From: Rhodoplanes elegans
GTDB lineage: Bacteria > Pseudomonadota > Alphaproteobacteria > Rhizobiales > Xanthobacteraceae
DNA: 64,000 nucleotides
Direction: 5' to 3'
Assembly: GCF_016653355.1 (NCBI RefSeq)
Contig: NZ_NHSK01000075.1
Location: 1-64,000 of the forward strand
Made by a program: the position numbers and the translations under genes
Part shown: positions 43,458 through 51,938 of the stretch, one piece after another
How positions within the stretch are numbered: the stretch's first letter is position 1
Layout of the letters: the number at the start of each line of letters is the position of its first letter
Notes under the pieces: model-generated
Database searches by the model: none
What the model saw: the letters and a program-made list of their open reading frames with translations, nothing else
What the model was told of the DNA's origin: nothing

Positions 43458-44357
43458 TCAGCCCGTCCGCAACTCGCCGGCGATCTCGTCGCGCAGCCAG
43501 TCGCGAAACGCCTTCACGGCGCGGCTCATGCGGCGGCCCTCCGGCACCAGCAGATAATAGCCGAGGTCGAGCGGCAGCACGTGGCCGAAGGGCGCGACGA
43601 GGCTGCCGAGCCGAACATACTGGGCGACCAGCACCCGCACCCCCATCGCGACCCCGATGCCCTGCAGGGCCGCCTCGTAGGCCAGCACCGAGTTCTCGAA
43701 CTTCAGCCCGCGGGTCGCGTCGATCCCCGTGACGCCGGCGGAGGCGAGCCACAACGCCCAGTCGTTCGGCCGCGCCATCGAATGCAGCAGCGTGTGGCGC
43801 GCCAGGTTCTCGGGCGCGCTCTGGTCCGACCAACCGCGTGCCAGCGTCTCGGTGCACACCGGCATCAGCTCGACCGGCGCCAAAAGCTCCGCCTCGCAGC
43901 CTTCGAAGTGCCCCGTTCCGGTCCTGATCACGACCCGGTCGGCGCGCGCGTCGAGGGTCGGATGCGCCGAGGCGGTGAGGCGGATCTCGATGTCGGCGAA
44001 GCGATCATGGAAGCGCTGCAGCCGCGGGATCAGCCAGCGCTGGCCGAAGGTCGTGTGGGTGTGCACCGAGAGGACGTCACGGCGCCCCCGCACGCTGACG
44101 CCGGCGACGGCACCGTCGATCTCGTCGAGCGCGCGATTGATGGTCGGAAACAGCCGCCGGCCGGCCTCGGTCAGCCTGATCGTGCGGTGCGAGCGCTCGA
44201 ACAGCGACACCGCGAGCCACTCTTCCAGCGCGCGGATCTGGCGGCTGACCGCGACCTGGGTGACCTCCAGCTCGGCGGCCGCCGCCGTGAAGCTGAGATG
44301 GCGGGCCGCGACCTCGAAGGTACGCAGCGGATTGAGGGGAACGCGACGGCCACGCAT
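43458..44357 (-). CDS. LysR-family regulator (GcvA-like)
   Basis: Regulator of 299 aa. The N-terminal winged HTH has PLNPLRTFEVAARHLSFTAAAAELEVTQVAVSRQIRALE, the GcvA subgroup pattern, and the C-terminal domain is a LysR substrate-binding fold. An ATG at 44372 is a possible alternative start. It is divergent from the second Bug operon across about 150 bp and is its probable regulator. It converges on the monooxygenase gene. Confidence 0.88.
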   Translation of the reverse strand: MRGRRVPLNPLRTFEVAARHLSFTAAAAELEVTQVAVSRQIRALEEWLAVSLFERSHRTIRLTEAGRRLFPTINRALDEIDGAVAGVSVRGRRDVLSVHTHTTFGQRWLIPRLQRFHDRFADIEIRLTASAHPTLDARADRVVIRTGTGHFEGCEAELLAPVELMPVCTETLARGWSDQSAPENLARHTLLHSMARPNDWALWLASAGVTGIDATRGLKFENSVLAYEAALQGIGVAMGVRVLVAQYVRLGSLVAPFGHVLPLDLGYYLLVPEGRRMSRAVKAFRDWLRDEIAGELRTG

Positions 44358-44509
44358 GGTTTTGCCCAACATTTGGTTATGGATGCTGGGCCTTTTGCTT
44401 CGTTGTGTCAACGCCGCCACCGGCTAGCATCGTCACACGGCCGCGCTGCGACCACGTCAGCGGGTCCCCTCACGGGGGCAACGACAAGGCCGGAACACGC
44501 GGAGGAACC

Positions 44510-45595
44510 ATGCGCACCCTGGACGGCGAACCCTCTTCCATGCCCATGGCCGATCGGTCGGGCCGGACGACTGCCACGACGTCGCGATCGCGCGCCGCGG
44601 CGACATTCATCCAGAGCCTGCGGGCGACGCTGTACGCCGCGCTTCTCGGCCTGATCGCGGTCACGCTCGCTGGCGTCACGCCGGCGCGCGCCGCGTTTCC
44701 GGATCGCGTGGTGCGGATCGTCGTGCCGTTCGCGGCCGGCGGCGGCACCGATCTGATCGCCCGCCGCCTCGCCGACGAGATGGGCAAGGTCCTGGGCCAG
44801 CGCGTCATCGTCGAGAACCGCCCCGGCGCCGGCACCATCCTGGGTTCGGCCGCGGTCGCGTCGAGCCCGCCCGACGGCTACACGCTGCTGATGGCGACCT
44901 TCGCGCACGCCGTCAATCCGAGCCTCAACCCGAAGCTGCCCTACGACACCTTCAAGGCGTTCGCGCCGGTGGCGCTGGTCGCCCGCTCGTTCAACGTCGT
45001 GGTCGTCAATCCGGACCTGCCGTGGCGCTCGGTCGCCGATCTCGTCGCGGCGGCGAAGCGCGATCCCGGGAAGATCAACTACGGCTCGTTCGGCAACGGC
45101 ACCTCGGCGCATCTCGCCGGCGAGCTGTTCAAGAACCTCGCGCAGGTCGACCTCACCCACGTGCCCTATCAGGGCGCCGCACCCGCCATCACGGACCTGA
45201 TGGGCGGCCAGATTCAGGTGATGTTCACGACCGCGGCGAGCGTCGCCTCGCACATCCAGAGCGGACGCCTGCGGCCGCTCGCCGTCACGTCGGCGGCGCG
45301 GGCCTCGCTCTATCCGGACCTGCCGACCGTCGCCGAGGCGGGCGTCGCCGGCTACGTCGCCGAGAGCTGGTACGGGCTCTACGCGCCGGCCGGCACGCCG
45401 CCCGACATCGTCGCGGTGCTGAACCAGGCGGCGCGGCGGGCCGCCGAGAGCGAGGCCTTCGCCAAGCTGAAGGACATGGAGGGCCTCACCATCGAGGCCG
45501 GCGCACCCGCGGACCTCGACCGCTACGTGCGCGCCGAGGCGGAGCGCTGGAAGCGCCTGGTCGAGGCCGCCAACATCCGCACGGAGCGCCAGTGA
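44510..45595 (+). CDS. Bug-family tripartite-tricarboxylate binding protein (second)
   Basis: Second TctC/Bug protein, 361 aa. An unusually long N-terminus (about 45 residues) precedes a hydrophobic signal (LYAALLGLIAVTLAG) and an ARA cleavage site. Family blocks are PFAAGGGTDLIARRLA, VENRPGAGTILG, PPDGYTLLMA, VPYQGAAPAITDLMGGQ and PTVAEAGVAGY. A GGAGGA ribosome site supports the ATG at 44510. It overlaps the hydratase start by one base. Again no TctA/TctB genes lie nearby. Confidence 0.88.
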   Translation: MRTLDGEPSSMPMADRSGRTTATTSRSRAAATFIQSLRATLYAALLGLIAVTLAGVTPARAAFPDRVVRIVVPFAAGGGTDLIARRLADEMGKVLGQRVIVENRPGAGTILGSAAVASSPPDGYTLLMATFAHAVNPSLNPKLPYDTFKAFAPVALVARSFNVVVVNPDLPWRSVADLVAAAKRDPGKINYGSFGNGTSAHLAGELFKNLAQVDLTHVPYQGAAPAITDLMGGQIQVMFTTAASVASHIQSGRLRPLAVTSAARASLYPDLPTVAEAGVAGYVAESWYGLYAPAGTPPDIVAVLNQAARRAAESEAFAKLKDMEGLTIEAGAPADLDRYVRAEAERWKRLVEAANIRTERQ

Positions 45596-46437
45596 TGACC
45601 GACACGCCTGCCCATCAGCTCGTCGACCTCGCGGTCGATGACGGCGTCGCCACCGTGACGCTGTGCCGCCCCGAGGTGCGCAATGCCATCAACGACGCCA
45701 TGCGGGCCGAGCTGATCGCGGCGCTCGACAGCGTCGCCGAGGACGCCGCCGTGGGGGCCGTGGTGATCACCGGCAACGGGGGCGCCTTCTGCGCCGGCGG
45801 CGACGTCTCGGGCATGCGCACGCGGCTCGCCGAGCCGGCCGGCGAGATCGCCTTCAACGGCTGGCGCCGCCAGCGCAAGACGCATCGCAGCATCGCGAGC
45901 CTCCATCAGATGGGCAAGCCGACCATCGCGGCCGTCGCGGGGCCTGCGGTCGGGCTCGGCTGCGATCTCGCGCTGTGCTGCGACTTCATCGTCGCCGCCG
46001 ACAGCGCCGTGTTCGCGATGAGCTTCATCCATCGCGGCCTGGTGCCGGACGGCGGCGGGCTCTACTTCCTGCCGCGCCGGGTCGGGCTGCCGCGCGCCAA
46101 GGAGCTGATCTTCTCGGGCCGGCGCGTGAAGGCCGAGGAGGCGCTGCGCATCGGGCTCGCCGACCGGCTGGTGGGCGACGCGGAGCTGCTCGCCACCGCA
46201 CAAAACTGGGCGGCCGAGCTCGGCGCCGGCTCGCCGGTCGCGCTCGCGCTGACCAAGTCGATCCTCGACCGCACCTTCGAGCTGCCGGAGGAGCAGGTCT
46301 TCGCGCTCGGCCGTCAGGCGCAGGCGATCTGCTACACGACGACGGCGCATCGCGAGTCGGTCGAGGCCTTCCTGTCCAAGGCCGACCGCAAGGACACCGA
46401 CCGAAAGCGCACCGACCGGCAGGAGCCGACGCGGTGA
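45595..46437 (+). CDS. Enoyl-CoA hydratase/isomerase family protein
   Basis: Crotonase-fold enzyme of 280 aa. The oxyanion hole is formed by NGGAFCAGGD and AAVAGPAVGLGCDLALCCDF, followed by SFIHRGLVPDGGG. A catalytic Asp/Glu position (DGGG) is present as in hydratases. It should act on a CoA-linked unsaturated acid made by the adjacent synthetase. It ends with a Lys/Asp-rich tail and overlaps the synthetase gene (GTGA). Confidence 0.9.
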   Translation: MTDTPAHQLVDLAVDDGVATVTLCRPEVRNAINDAMRAELIAALDSVAEDAAVGAVVITGNGGAFCAGGDVSGMRTRLAEPAGEIAFNGWRRQRKTHRSIASLHQMGKPTIAAVAGPAVGLGCDLALCCDFIVAADSAVFAMSFIHRGLVPDGGGLYFLPRRVGLPRAKELIFSGRRVKAEEALRIGLADRLVGDAELLATAQNWAAELGAGSPVALALTKSILDRTFELPEEQVFALGRQAQAICYTTTAHRESVEAFLSKADRKDTDRKRTDRQEPTR

Positions 46438-48518
46438 CCACCCTCGATCGTCTGTTCAGCCCACGCAGCATCGCCGTGATCGGCGCCTCGGCGGACGCGA
46501 CCAAGCTGACCGGCCGGCCGATCGCCTATCTGGAAAAGCACGGCTACGCCGGTGCGATCTATCCGGTGAACCCGCGCGCCGAGACGATCGGCAGCCGCCG
46601 CTGCTACCCCGACGTCGCGGCGCTGCCCGAGGTGCCCGATGTCGGCCTCGTGCTGCTCGGCGCCGAGCGCGCCGTCGCCGCCGTGGAGCAGCTCGCGCGC
46701 GCCGGCGCGGCCGCCGCCGTGGTGCTGGCGAGCGGCTTCGGCGAAGCCGGCGAGGACGGCCGTCGCCGTCAGCAGGCGCTGCGCGAAGCGGCCGACGGCA
46801 TGCGGCTCCTCGGCCCCAACACCATCGGCCTCGTCAATGTCAGCGAGCGGATCATGCTCTCGGCGAGCGGCGCCATGGAGCTCGACGGCTTCGTGCCCGG
46901 CAGCGTCGCACTGGTCTCGCAGAGCGGCGGCATCCTCGGCGCATTGTTGTCGCGCGGCGCCGCGCGAGGAATCGGATTCTCCAAGCTGGTCGCCACCGGC
47001 AACGAGGCCGATCTCGACATCGCCGACATGATCGAGCACCTGGCCGACGACGACGCGACCGCCGTGATCGCGCTCTATATCGAGGGGCTGCGCCATCCCG
47101 ACCGGTTCCGCGCCGCCGCCGCGAAGGCGACCGGCCGCGGCAAGCGCCTCGTCGTCTACAAGGTGGGACGGTCGGAGACCGGTGCTCGCTCGGCCGTGTC
47201 CCACACCGGCGCGCTCGCCGGCTCTGACCGGATGTACGACGCGCTGTTTCGCCAGCTCGGCATCGTGCGGGCGAACGCCTTCTCGGATCTGCTCGACATC
47301 CCGGCCGCGCTCGCGACCGGCCGCCGGCTCGACGGCGCACGACTCGCCGTCGTCACCACCACGGGCGGGGCCGCGACCCTGATCGCCGACAATGCCGGGC
47401 TCGCGGGCTTCACGCTGCCCGATCCCGATCCGCCGACCGCCGAGGGGCTGACGGCACTCGCCATTCCGGACGCGACACTCGACCGCAATCCCGTGGACGT
47501 GACGCTCGCCGGACTGCGCCCCGAGCTGTTCACCCGCGTCCTGGCACTGCTCTCGAAGAGCCCGCGCTACGATGCGATCGTGACGATCGTCGGCTCGTCC
47601 GCGCTCGGCCAGCCCGACCTCGTCGCCAAGCCGCTGATCGCGGCGCTCGATACCACCGAAAAGCCGATCCTCGCCTATGTGAGCCCGGAGGCGCCCCACA
47701 TCGTCGCCGCGCTCAACCGCGCCGGCGTCCCGGCTTTCGCCAATCCGGAAGGATGCGTGGCGGCACTCGCCGCCTTGCGGATCGCGCCGCCCGCGCCTTA
47801 TATGGAAACCACGGCCGCGGCTGCATCGCCGGCCGGCGAGCCGGCCGCGCCTCCGGGTGGCGGCGCCCTGAACGAGGCCGACAGCAAGGCGCTGTTCGCC
47901 CGCTTCGGCATTCCGGCCGTCGCCGAGATCGTCGCAACGAAGCCCGAGGACGCCGCGGCCGCGGCACAACGGCTGGGTGGTGCGCCCGTCGTGGTGAAGG
48001 TCCTGTCGCGCGACATCCTGCACAAGAGCGAGCTGGGCGGCGTCGCGGTCGGCGTCGCACCCGAAGCGGTCGCCGACTGCTGCCGCGCCATGGCGGCGCG
48101 CGTTTCGGATTGCGCGGCGGGCACGCTCGACGGCTTCCTGGTGCAGGAGCGCATCACCGACGGCGTCGAGATGATTCTCGGCCTGTCCCGCGATCCACAG
48201 CTAGGCCCCGCCGTGCTGCTCGGCTTCGGCGGCGTCACGGCCGAGCTTCTGAAAGACACGACGCTGCGGCCCCTGCCGCTCGCGCCGGGCGATGCCGCGG
48301 CGATGATCGCCGAGCTCACGTTGTCCCCGCTGCTGAAGGGTTATCGCGGCCGACCGGCAGCCGACGTGGCGGCGCTCGTCGCCGCGATCGAGGCGTTCGC
48401 TGCGATGGTGATGCGTCTCGGCGATCGGCTGCGGGAGGCCGAGATCAACCCGCTGTTCGTCCGCCCGGCCGGACACGGCGTCGCGGCCGCCGACGGGCTC
48501 GTCGTGCTGTCGGACTAG
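46434..48518 (+). CDS. NDP-forming acyl-CoA synthetase (acetate-CoA ligase family)
   Basis: Protein of 694 aa with a CoA-binding domain (SIAVIGASADATKLTGRP), succinyl-CoA-ligase-like domains, and a C-terminal ATP-grasp domain (PVVVKVLSRDILHKSELGG). The phosphohistidine is His257 in SHTGALAGSD. It forms acyl-CoA with ADP formation and can run in either direction. GTG start at 46434. With the hydratase it likely prepares a carboxylic acid for degradation; the acid is not identified. Confidence 0.9.
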   Translation: MTTLDRLFSPRSIAVIGASADATKLTGRPIAYLEKHGYAGAIYPVNPRAETIGSRRCYPDVAALPEVPDVGLVLLGAERAVAAVEQLARAGAAAAVVLASGFGEAGEDGRRRQQALREAADGMRLLGPNTIGLVNVSERIMLSASGAMELDGFVPGSVALVSQSGGILGALLSRGAARGIGFSKLVATGNEADLDIADMIEHLADDDATAVIALYIEGLRHPDRFRAAAAKATGRGKRLVVYKVGRSETGARSAVSHTGALAGSDRMYDALFRQLGIVRANAFSDLLDIPAALATGRRLDGARLAVVTTTGGAATLIADNAGLAGFTLPDPDPPTAEGLTALAIPDATLDRNPVDVTLAGLRPELFTRVLALLSKSPRYDAIVTIVGSSALGQPDLVAKPLIAALDTTEKPILAYVSPEAPHIVAALNRAGVPAFANPEGCVAALAALRIAPPAPYMETTAAAASPAGEPAAPPGGGALNEADSKALFARFGIPAVAEIVATKPEDAAAAAQRLGGAPVVVKVLSRDILHKSELGGVAVGVAPEAVADCCRAMAARVSDCAAGTLDGFLVQERITDGVEMILGLSRDPQLGPAVLLGFGGVTAELLKDTTLRPLPLAPGDAAAMIAELTLSPLLKGYRGRPAADVAALVAAIEAFAAMVMRLGDRLREAEINPLFVRPAGHGVAAADGLVVLSD

Positions 48519-48545
48519 CGCGACTGCCGCCGCGCTGCCCACCCG

Positions 48546-48626
48546 CCGCTCGTTCCCGCGAAGTCGGTAAGTCCAGGGGCCGCACGTCGAGCCGCCCTGG
48601 GTCCCCGCCTTCGCGGAGACGAGCGG
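48546..48626. repeat. Palindromic intergenic repeat
   Basis: Arms CCGCTCGTTCCCGCGAAG (48546-48563) and CTTCGCGGAGACGAGCGG (48609-48626) are inverted with 16 of 18 matching. The interior contains a further GTCCAGGGGC / GCCCTGGGTCC near-dyad. It lies between the convergent synthetase and DUF192 genes. Such CCCGCGAAGG/GGGGACCC repeats are familiar as dispersed elements in Hyphomicrobiales (general knowledge). Confidence 0.7.
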
Positions 48627-48675
48627 AGCCCGGTTCTGATTCTGCGTCGGCAAGCAGCTCCCGCCGACCGTCTCG

Positions 48676-49161
48676 TCAGCGGCCCGAGAACATCGGGTGG
48701 CCGATCCGGTCGCCCGGTGCGATGCCGAGCTTCTTCGCGGTGCCGGCGACCACCTCGAGCACGCCGCGCACCGGGCCACCCGACGGGATGATGCGCTCCG
48801 ACATCGGCGTCGTGTTCTCGGCGATGCGGTGGATGCGCCCGTCCGCCGTGATGAAGATCATGTCGAGCGACACATAGGTGTTCTTCATCCACATCGCGAC
48901 CGGCTCGTCGCGTTTGAAGTCGAACAGCATGCCGGTGCCCTCGGGCAGCTCCTTGCGGTGCATCAGGCCCTGCGCCCGCTCGGCGTCCGTGGTGGCGACC
49001 TCGACCGAGAAGACGTGAACGCCGGTCTTGGTGGCGATCTCGAGCGTCTGGCGCTCGAAGGCTGCGGCACCGGAGAGGCCGAGCGGCGCGCCGAGAAGAA
49101 TCGGGACGACCGCGGCGACGACGAGCCGGAGCGCGGCGGACAGGACGGTACGACGGGTCAT
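48676..49161 (-). CDS. DUF192 secreted protein
   Basis: Protein of 161 aa with a Sec-type signal (TRRTVLSAALRLVVAAVV, ending about residue 36) and one DUF192 domain: ERAQGLMHRKELPEGTGMLFDF, MWMKNTYVSLDMIFI and MSERIIPSGGPVRGVLEVVAG. The function of the family is unknown; it is small, exported and widespread. The ATG at 49161 has an AAGG site; alternative upstream starts would add about 13 residues. Confidence 0.85.
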   Translation of the reverse strand: MTRRTVLSAALRLVVAAVVPILLGAPLGLSGAAAFERQTLEIATKTGVHVFSVEVATTDAERAQGLMHRKELPEGTGMLFDFKRDEPVAMWMKNTYVSLDMIFITADGRIHRIAENTTPMSERIIPSGGPVRGVLEVVAGTAKKLGIAPGDRIGHPMFSGR

Positions 49162-49454
49162 GCGGAACCTTGCGGCCATGTGCCATGCTGGTGCGGACAC
49201 CCCGCGGGGCGCGGGGTCCCGGCGGGCGAGCGTCGCCGTGCGGGCGCGATGCGCATGCCAGCCCGGCGGCGCGTCACCCTACTTCATCGTGCGTGGATTT
49301 GAAGGGCCCCGTCCCGCGAGACCGGCGACGACGTACGACGACTGCTGTCGTTCGGTGTCGTGCTGTGGGAACGAAAACGCACGCCATCCGAAATCAGCAT
49401 CCAGGCAGACTCGTGCCGTGGTCGGATCGATCGGACGCGGTGTCGGTGGTCGGA

Positions 49455-50060
49455 TCAGTGCGAGGCGAGCGCGTGAGTGCCGCCGTCCGGCCGCACCTCG
49501 GCGGCCATCAGGCCCTTCGGGCCGGGTCCGAACCGGACCAGCACGGTCTGGCCGGGCCGCAGCTCGGTGAGACCATACCGCCGCAGCGTCTCCATGTGGA
49601 CGAAGATGTCGGCAGTCCCCTCGCCGCGGGTCAGGAAGCCGAAGCCGCGCAGCCGGTTGAACCACTTCACCACGGCTCGCTCGAGCCCGCTGGTCGGCGT
49701 CACCGTGACGTGGGTGCGGGGCGGCGGCATCTGGGCCGGATGCACGGCCGTGGATTCATCCATGGAGACGATGCGGAAGGCCTGGAAGCCTTTCGGGCGG
49801 GCCAGCGCCTCGCACACCACCCGGGCGCCTTCGTAGGCGGTCTGGAAGCCGTCGCGCCGCAGGCAGGTGACGTGCAGGAGGACATCCGGCATGCCGTTGT
49901 CCGGGACGATGAAGCCGTAGCCCTTGGCGACGTCGAACCACTTGATGACGCCGCTGATCTCCACGACCGCAGCCGTCGCGTCGTCGACGAAGTCGCCGAT
50001 CGCCTCGCTCACGCCGTAGCTCGCGCTAGGCCCCTTCGCACCGAATTCGTCCGTGGCCAT
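49455..50060 (-). CDS. Tandem cold-shock domain protein
   Basis: Protein of 201 aa with two cold-shock domains. The first (about 34-100) has IKWFDVAKGYGFIVPDNGMPDVLLHVT; the second (about 128-192) has VKWFNRLRGFGFLTRGEG and DIFVHMETL. The RNA-binding RNP1-like (KGYGFI/RGFGFL) and RNP2-like (DVLLHV/DIFVHM) motifs are present in both. A basic/Pro linker joins them. It should bind single-stranded RNA or DNA. Double-domain forms are mainly alphaproteobacterial. Confidence 0.9.
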   Translation of the reverse strand: MATDEFGAKGPSASYGVSEAIGDFVDDATAAVVEISGVIKWFDVAKGYGFIVPDNGMPDVLLHVTCLRRDGFQTAYEGARVVCEALARPKGFQAFRIVSMDESTAVHPAQMPPPRTHVTVTPTSGLERAVVKWFNRLRGFGFLTRGEGTADIFVHMETLRRYGLTELRPGQTVLVRFGPGPKGLMAAEVRPDGGTHALASH

Positions 50061-50229
50061 GAGGACGTACGCCGCCGCTTTTGGCGCCTCTTCTGGAGCG
50101 CTTCAACGAATCTCTTCAACAAAAGATATCCAGGCCGCCCCGGATGGGAAACAGGAAAATGAGTTTGTCGCAATCTGCGCGCTAAATCTGTGCACGACCG
50201 TGGCAACCGTGCACGGAAGCCGAGTCAAA

Positions 50230-50988
50230 TCAATGTGAAACGAGCGGGGCTAGCACGTTTCCTATGTCGGCGCGGACGACCAGGTCGGCGATCTCGTCGA
50301 ACTCGGTCGCGTCACGGTTGAGGATCACCAGCTTGGCGCCGTTGCGCTTGGCGAGCAGCGGGAATCCGGCCGCCGGCCACACCACCAGCGACGAGCCGAT
50401 GGCGAGGAAGAGATCGCAGGCGAGCGTCAGCTCCTCGGCGCGGCGCATCTCGGCCTCCGGCATCGCCTGGCCGAACGACACCGTCGCGGTCTTGATGTGC
50501 CCGCCGCATCGGCAGTCCGGCGCGTGGCCGGTCGCCTCGAACCGCTCCCTCACCCAGGCGATCTCGTAGCGGGCCGAACACGACAGGCAGAGCGCGTAGG
50601 TGGTGTTGCCATGCAGCTCGACGACGTCCGGCGCGGCGATGCCGGAGTCCTGGTGCAGGTTGTCGATGTTCTGGGTGACGACGGCGGGCGCCTTGCCGGC
50701 GCGCCACAGGCTGGCGAGGGCATGGTGCCCGCGCCCCGGCTGTGCGGCGCCGAACTGCTCCTCCAGCGCGAATCGGCGCCGCCACGCCTCGTCGCGCATG
50801 TCGCGGCGCGCGACGAAATCGCGGAAGTCGATCGGTGCGTTCCTGGTCCACACCCCGCCGGGCGAGCGGAAGTCCGGGATCCCGCATTCGGTGGAAATGC
50901 CGGCGCCCGTGAAGGGCAGCACGGCGCGCGCCTCCTCGATCAGCGCGAGGAGCCTGCGGCGACCTGTCTCGACGTCCGTCGTGATCAT
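50230..50988 (-). CDS. cobB: Sir2-family NAD-dependent protein deacylase
   Basis: Sirtuin of 252 aa. NAD motifs are [21 protein letters not shown] and [12 protein letters not shown]; the catalytic His is in ELHGN. The zinc site is CLSC followed by CRCGG, an unusual CxC spacing in the second pair, but four cysteines are present. It should remove acetyl groups from lysines (e.g. acetyl-CoA synthetase). A 59-bp gap separates it from the divergent glyoxalase gene. Confidence 0.92.
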   Translation of the reverse strand: MITTDVETGRRRLLALIEEARAVLPFTGAGISTECGIPDFRSPGGVWTRNAPIDFRDFVARRDMRDEAWRRRFALEEQFGAAQPGRGHHALASLWRAGKAPAVVTQNIDNLHQDSGIAAPDVVELHGNTTYALCLSCSARYEIAWVRERFEATGHAPDCRCGGHIKTATVSFGQAMPEAEMRRAEELTLACDLFLAIGSSLVVWPAAGFPLLAKRNGAKLVILNRDATEFDEIADLVVRADIGNVLAPLVSH

Positions 50989-51047
50989 ATATGCATGCTC
51001 GGGCGGCCGGGCCGACCGCGCGGCCGCCGTCTGTCGAAGAGGACTTC

Positions 51048-51506
51048 ATGCGATATCTGCACACGATGCTCCGCGTCCGCAACCTCGACGCCGCGCTCGA
51101 CTTCTGGTGCGGCAAGCTCGGCCTGGTCGAGACGCACCGGACCGAGAGCGACAAAGGCCGCTTCACCCTGGTGTTCCTCGCGGCTCCCGAGGACAAGGGC
51201 GACGTGGACGCGAGCCGCGCCAAGGGCCGTCCGGCGCCGCTGCTCGAGCTGACCTACAACTGGGACGGCGACGAGGACTACGCCGAGGCGCGCTATTTCG
51301 GCCACCTCGCCTTCGAGGTCGACGACATCTACGAGACCTGCGCCCGCCTGCAGGCGGCCGGCATCACCATCCTGCGGCCGCCGCGCGACGGCCAGATGGC
51401 GTTCGTCCGCTCGCCCGACCGGCAGTCGGTCGAGCTCCTGCAGAAGGGTGCCGCCAAGCCGCCCCGGGAGCCGTGGAGCGCGATGCCGAACACCGGGCAC
51501 TGGTAA
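51048..51506 (+). CDS. gloA: Lactoylglutathione lyase (glyoxalase I)
   Basis: Glyoxalase I of 152 aa that converts the methylglyoxal-glutathione hemithioacetal to lactoylglutathione. Metal ligands are His5 (RYLHTML), Glu in [11 protein letters not shown], His in FGHLAFEV and Glu in SVELLQKG, all present. A GAGGA ribosome site supports the ATG at 51048 rather than an upstream in-frame ATG. Confidence 0.9.
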   Translation: MRYLHTMLRVRNLDAALDFWCGKLGLVETHRTESDKGRFTLVFLAAPEDKGDVDASRAKGRPAPLLELTYNWDGDEDYAEARYFGHLAFEVDDIYETCARLQAAGITILRPPRDGQMAFVRSPDRQSVELLQKGAAKPPREPWSAMPNTGHW

Positions 51507-51862
51507 GGTCGTCCGGCCGCGGCGCGTCTCCGACGCGGCGCGTCCCGGCGCTGCCGGACCGCCTCGGCGGCGCGGCGCGGCCGTCTCGGCCCGCCGCCGG
51601 GACGGCGACCGTGCAAGGACCGGAGCGTCTCTGCGCCGTGGTCGGCAACGACCCGCTCGCTGAGCGTGGACGGACCACTGTACGGCGGACCACTGTGCGG
51701 CGGGCGGAGACCTCGGCGCAGAGAGCGGGCACGAACCGGGATGCGCCGGCCGGCCCGCACCCGGGGGCGCAACAGGGCGCCCTGTACGGCCCGTCGGCTC
51801 GCTTGCCGGCCGGCCGAAACGCCACTATACGTCTCGCCGCGTCGGCGCCCGTGCCGGCCTCC
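51507..51862. other. Gene-free spacer before tRNA-Glu with short tandem repeat
   Basis: No convincing gene. Very GC-rich open frames on both strands are compositional. The only structure seen is a tandem direct repeat of 15 bp, CGGACCACTGTACGG then CGGACCACTGTGCGG (51671-51700), with one mismatch. Confidence 0.5.
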
Positions 51863-51938
51863 GCGCCCATCGTCTAGCGGTCCAGGACGTCGCCCTTTCA
51901 CGGCGAAAACAGGGGTTCGATTCCCCTTGGGCGCGCCA
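51863..51938 (+). tRNA. tRNA-Glu (anticodon TTC)
   Basis: Cloverleaf of 76 nt including an encoded CCA. The acceptor GCGCCCA pairs with TGGGCGC, the discriminator base is G, and the anticodon arm TCGCC-CTTTCAC-GGCGA carries TTC. The T arm is CAGGGGTTCGATTCCCCTT. The D arm CGTCTAGCGGTCCAGGAC is typical of tRNA-Glu. The accessory island begins immediately downstream, so its 3' end is a plausible integration site. Confidence 0.95.

Noticed and set aside
49162-49454. Open frames between DUF192 and the cold-shock gene
   Set aside because: Shadows of GC-rich sequence; no start signals or motifs.
51671-51700. Tandem 15-bp repeat as a CRISPR or regulatory array
   Set aside because: Only two units without spacers; no cas genes are nearby. 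Kept only as a note on the spacer region.
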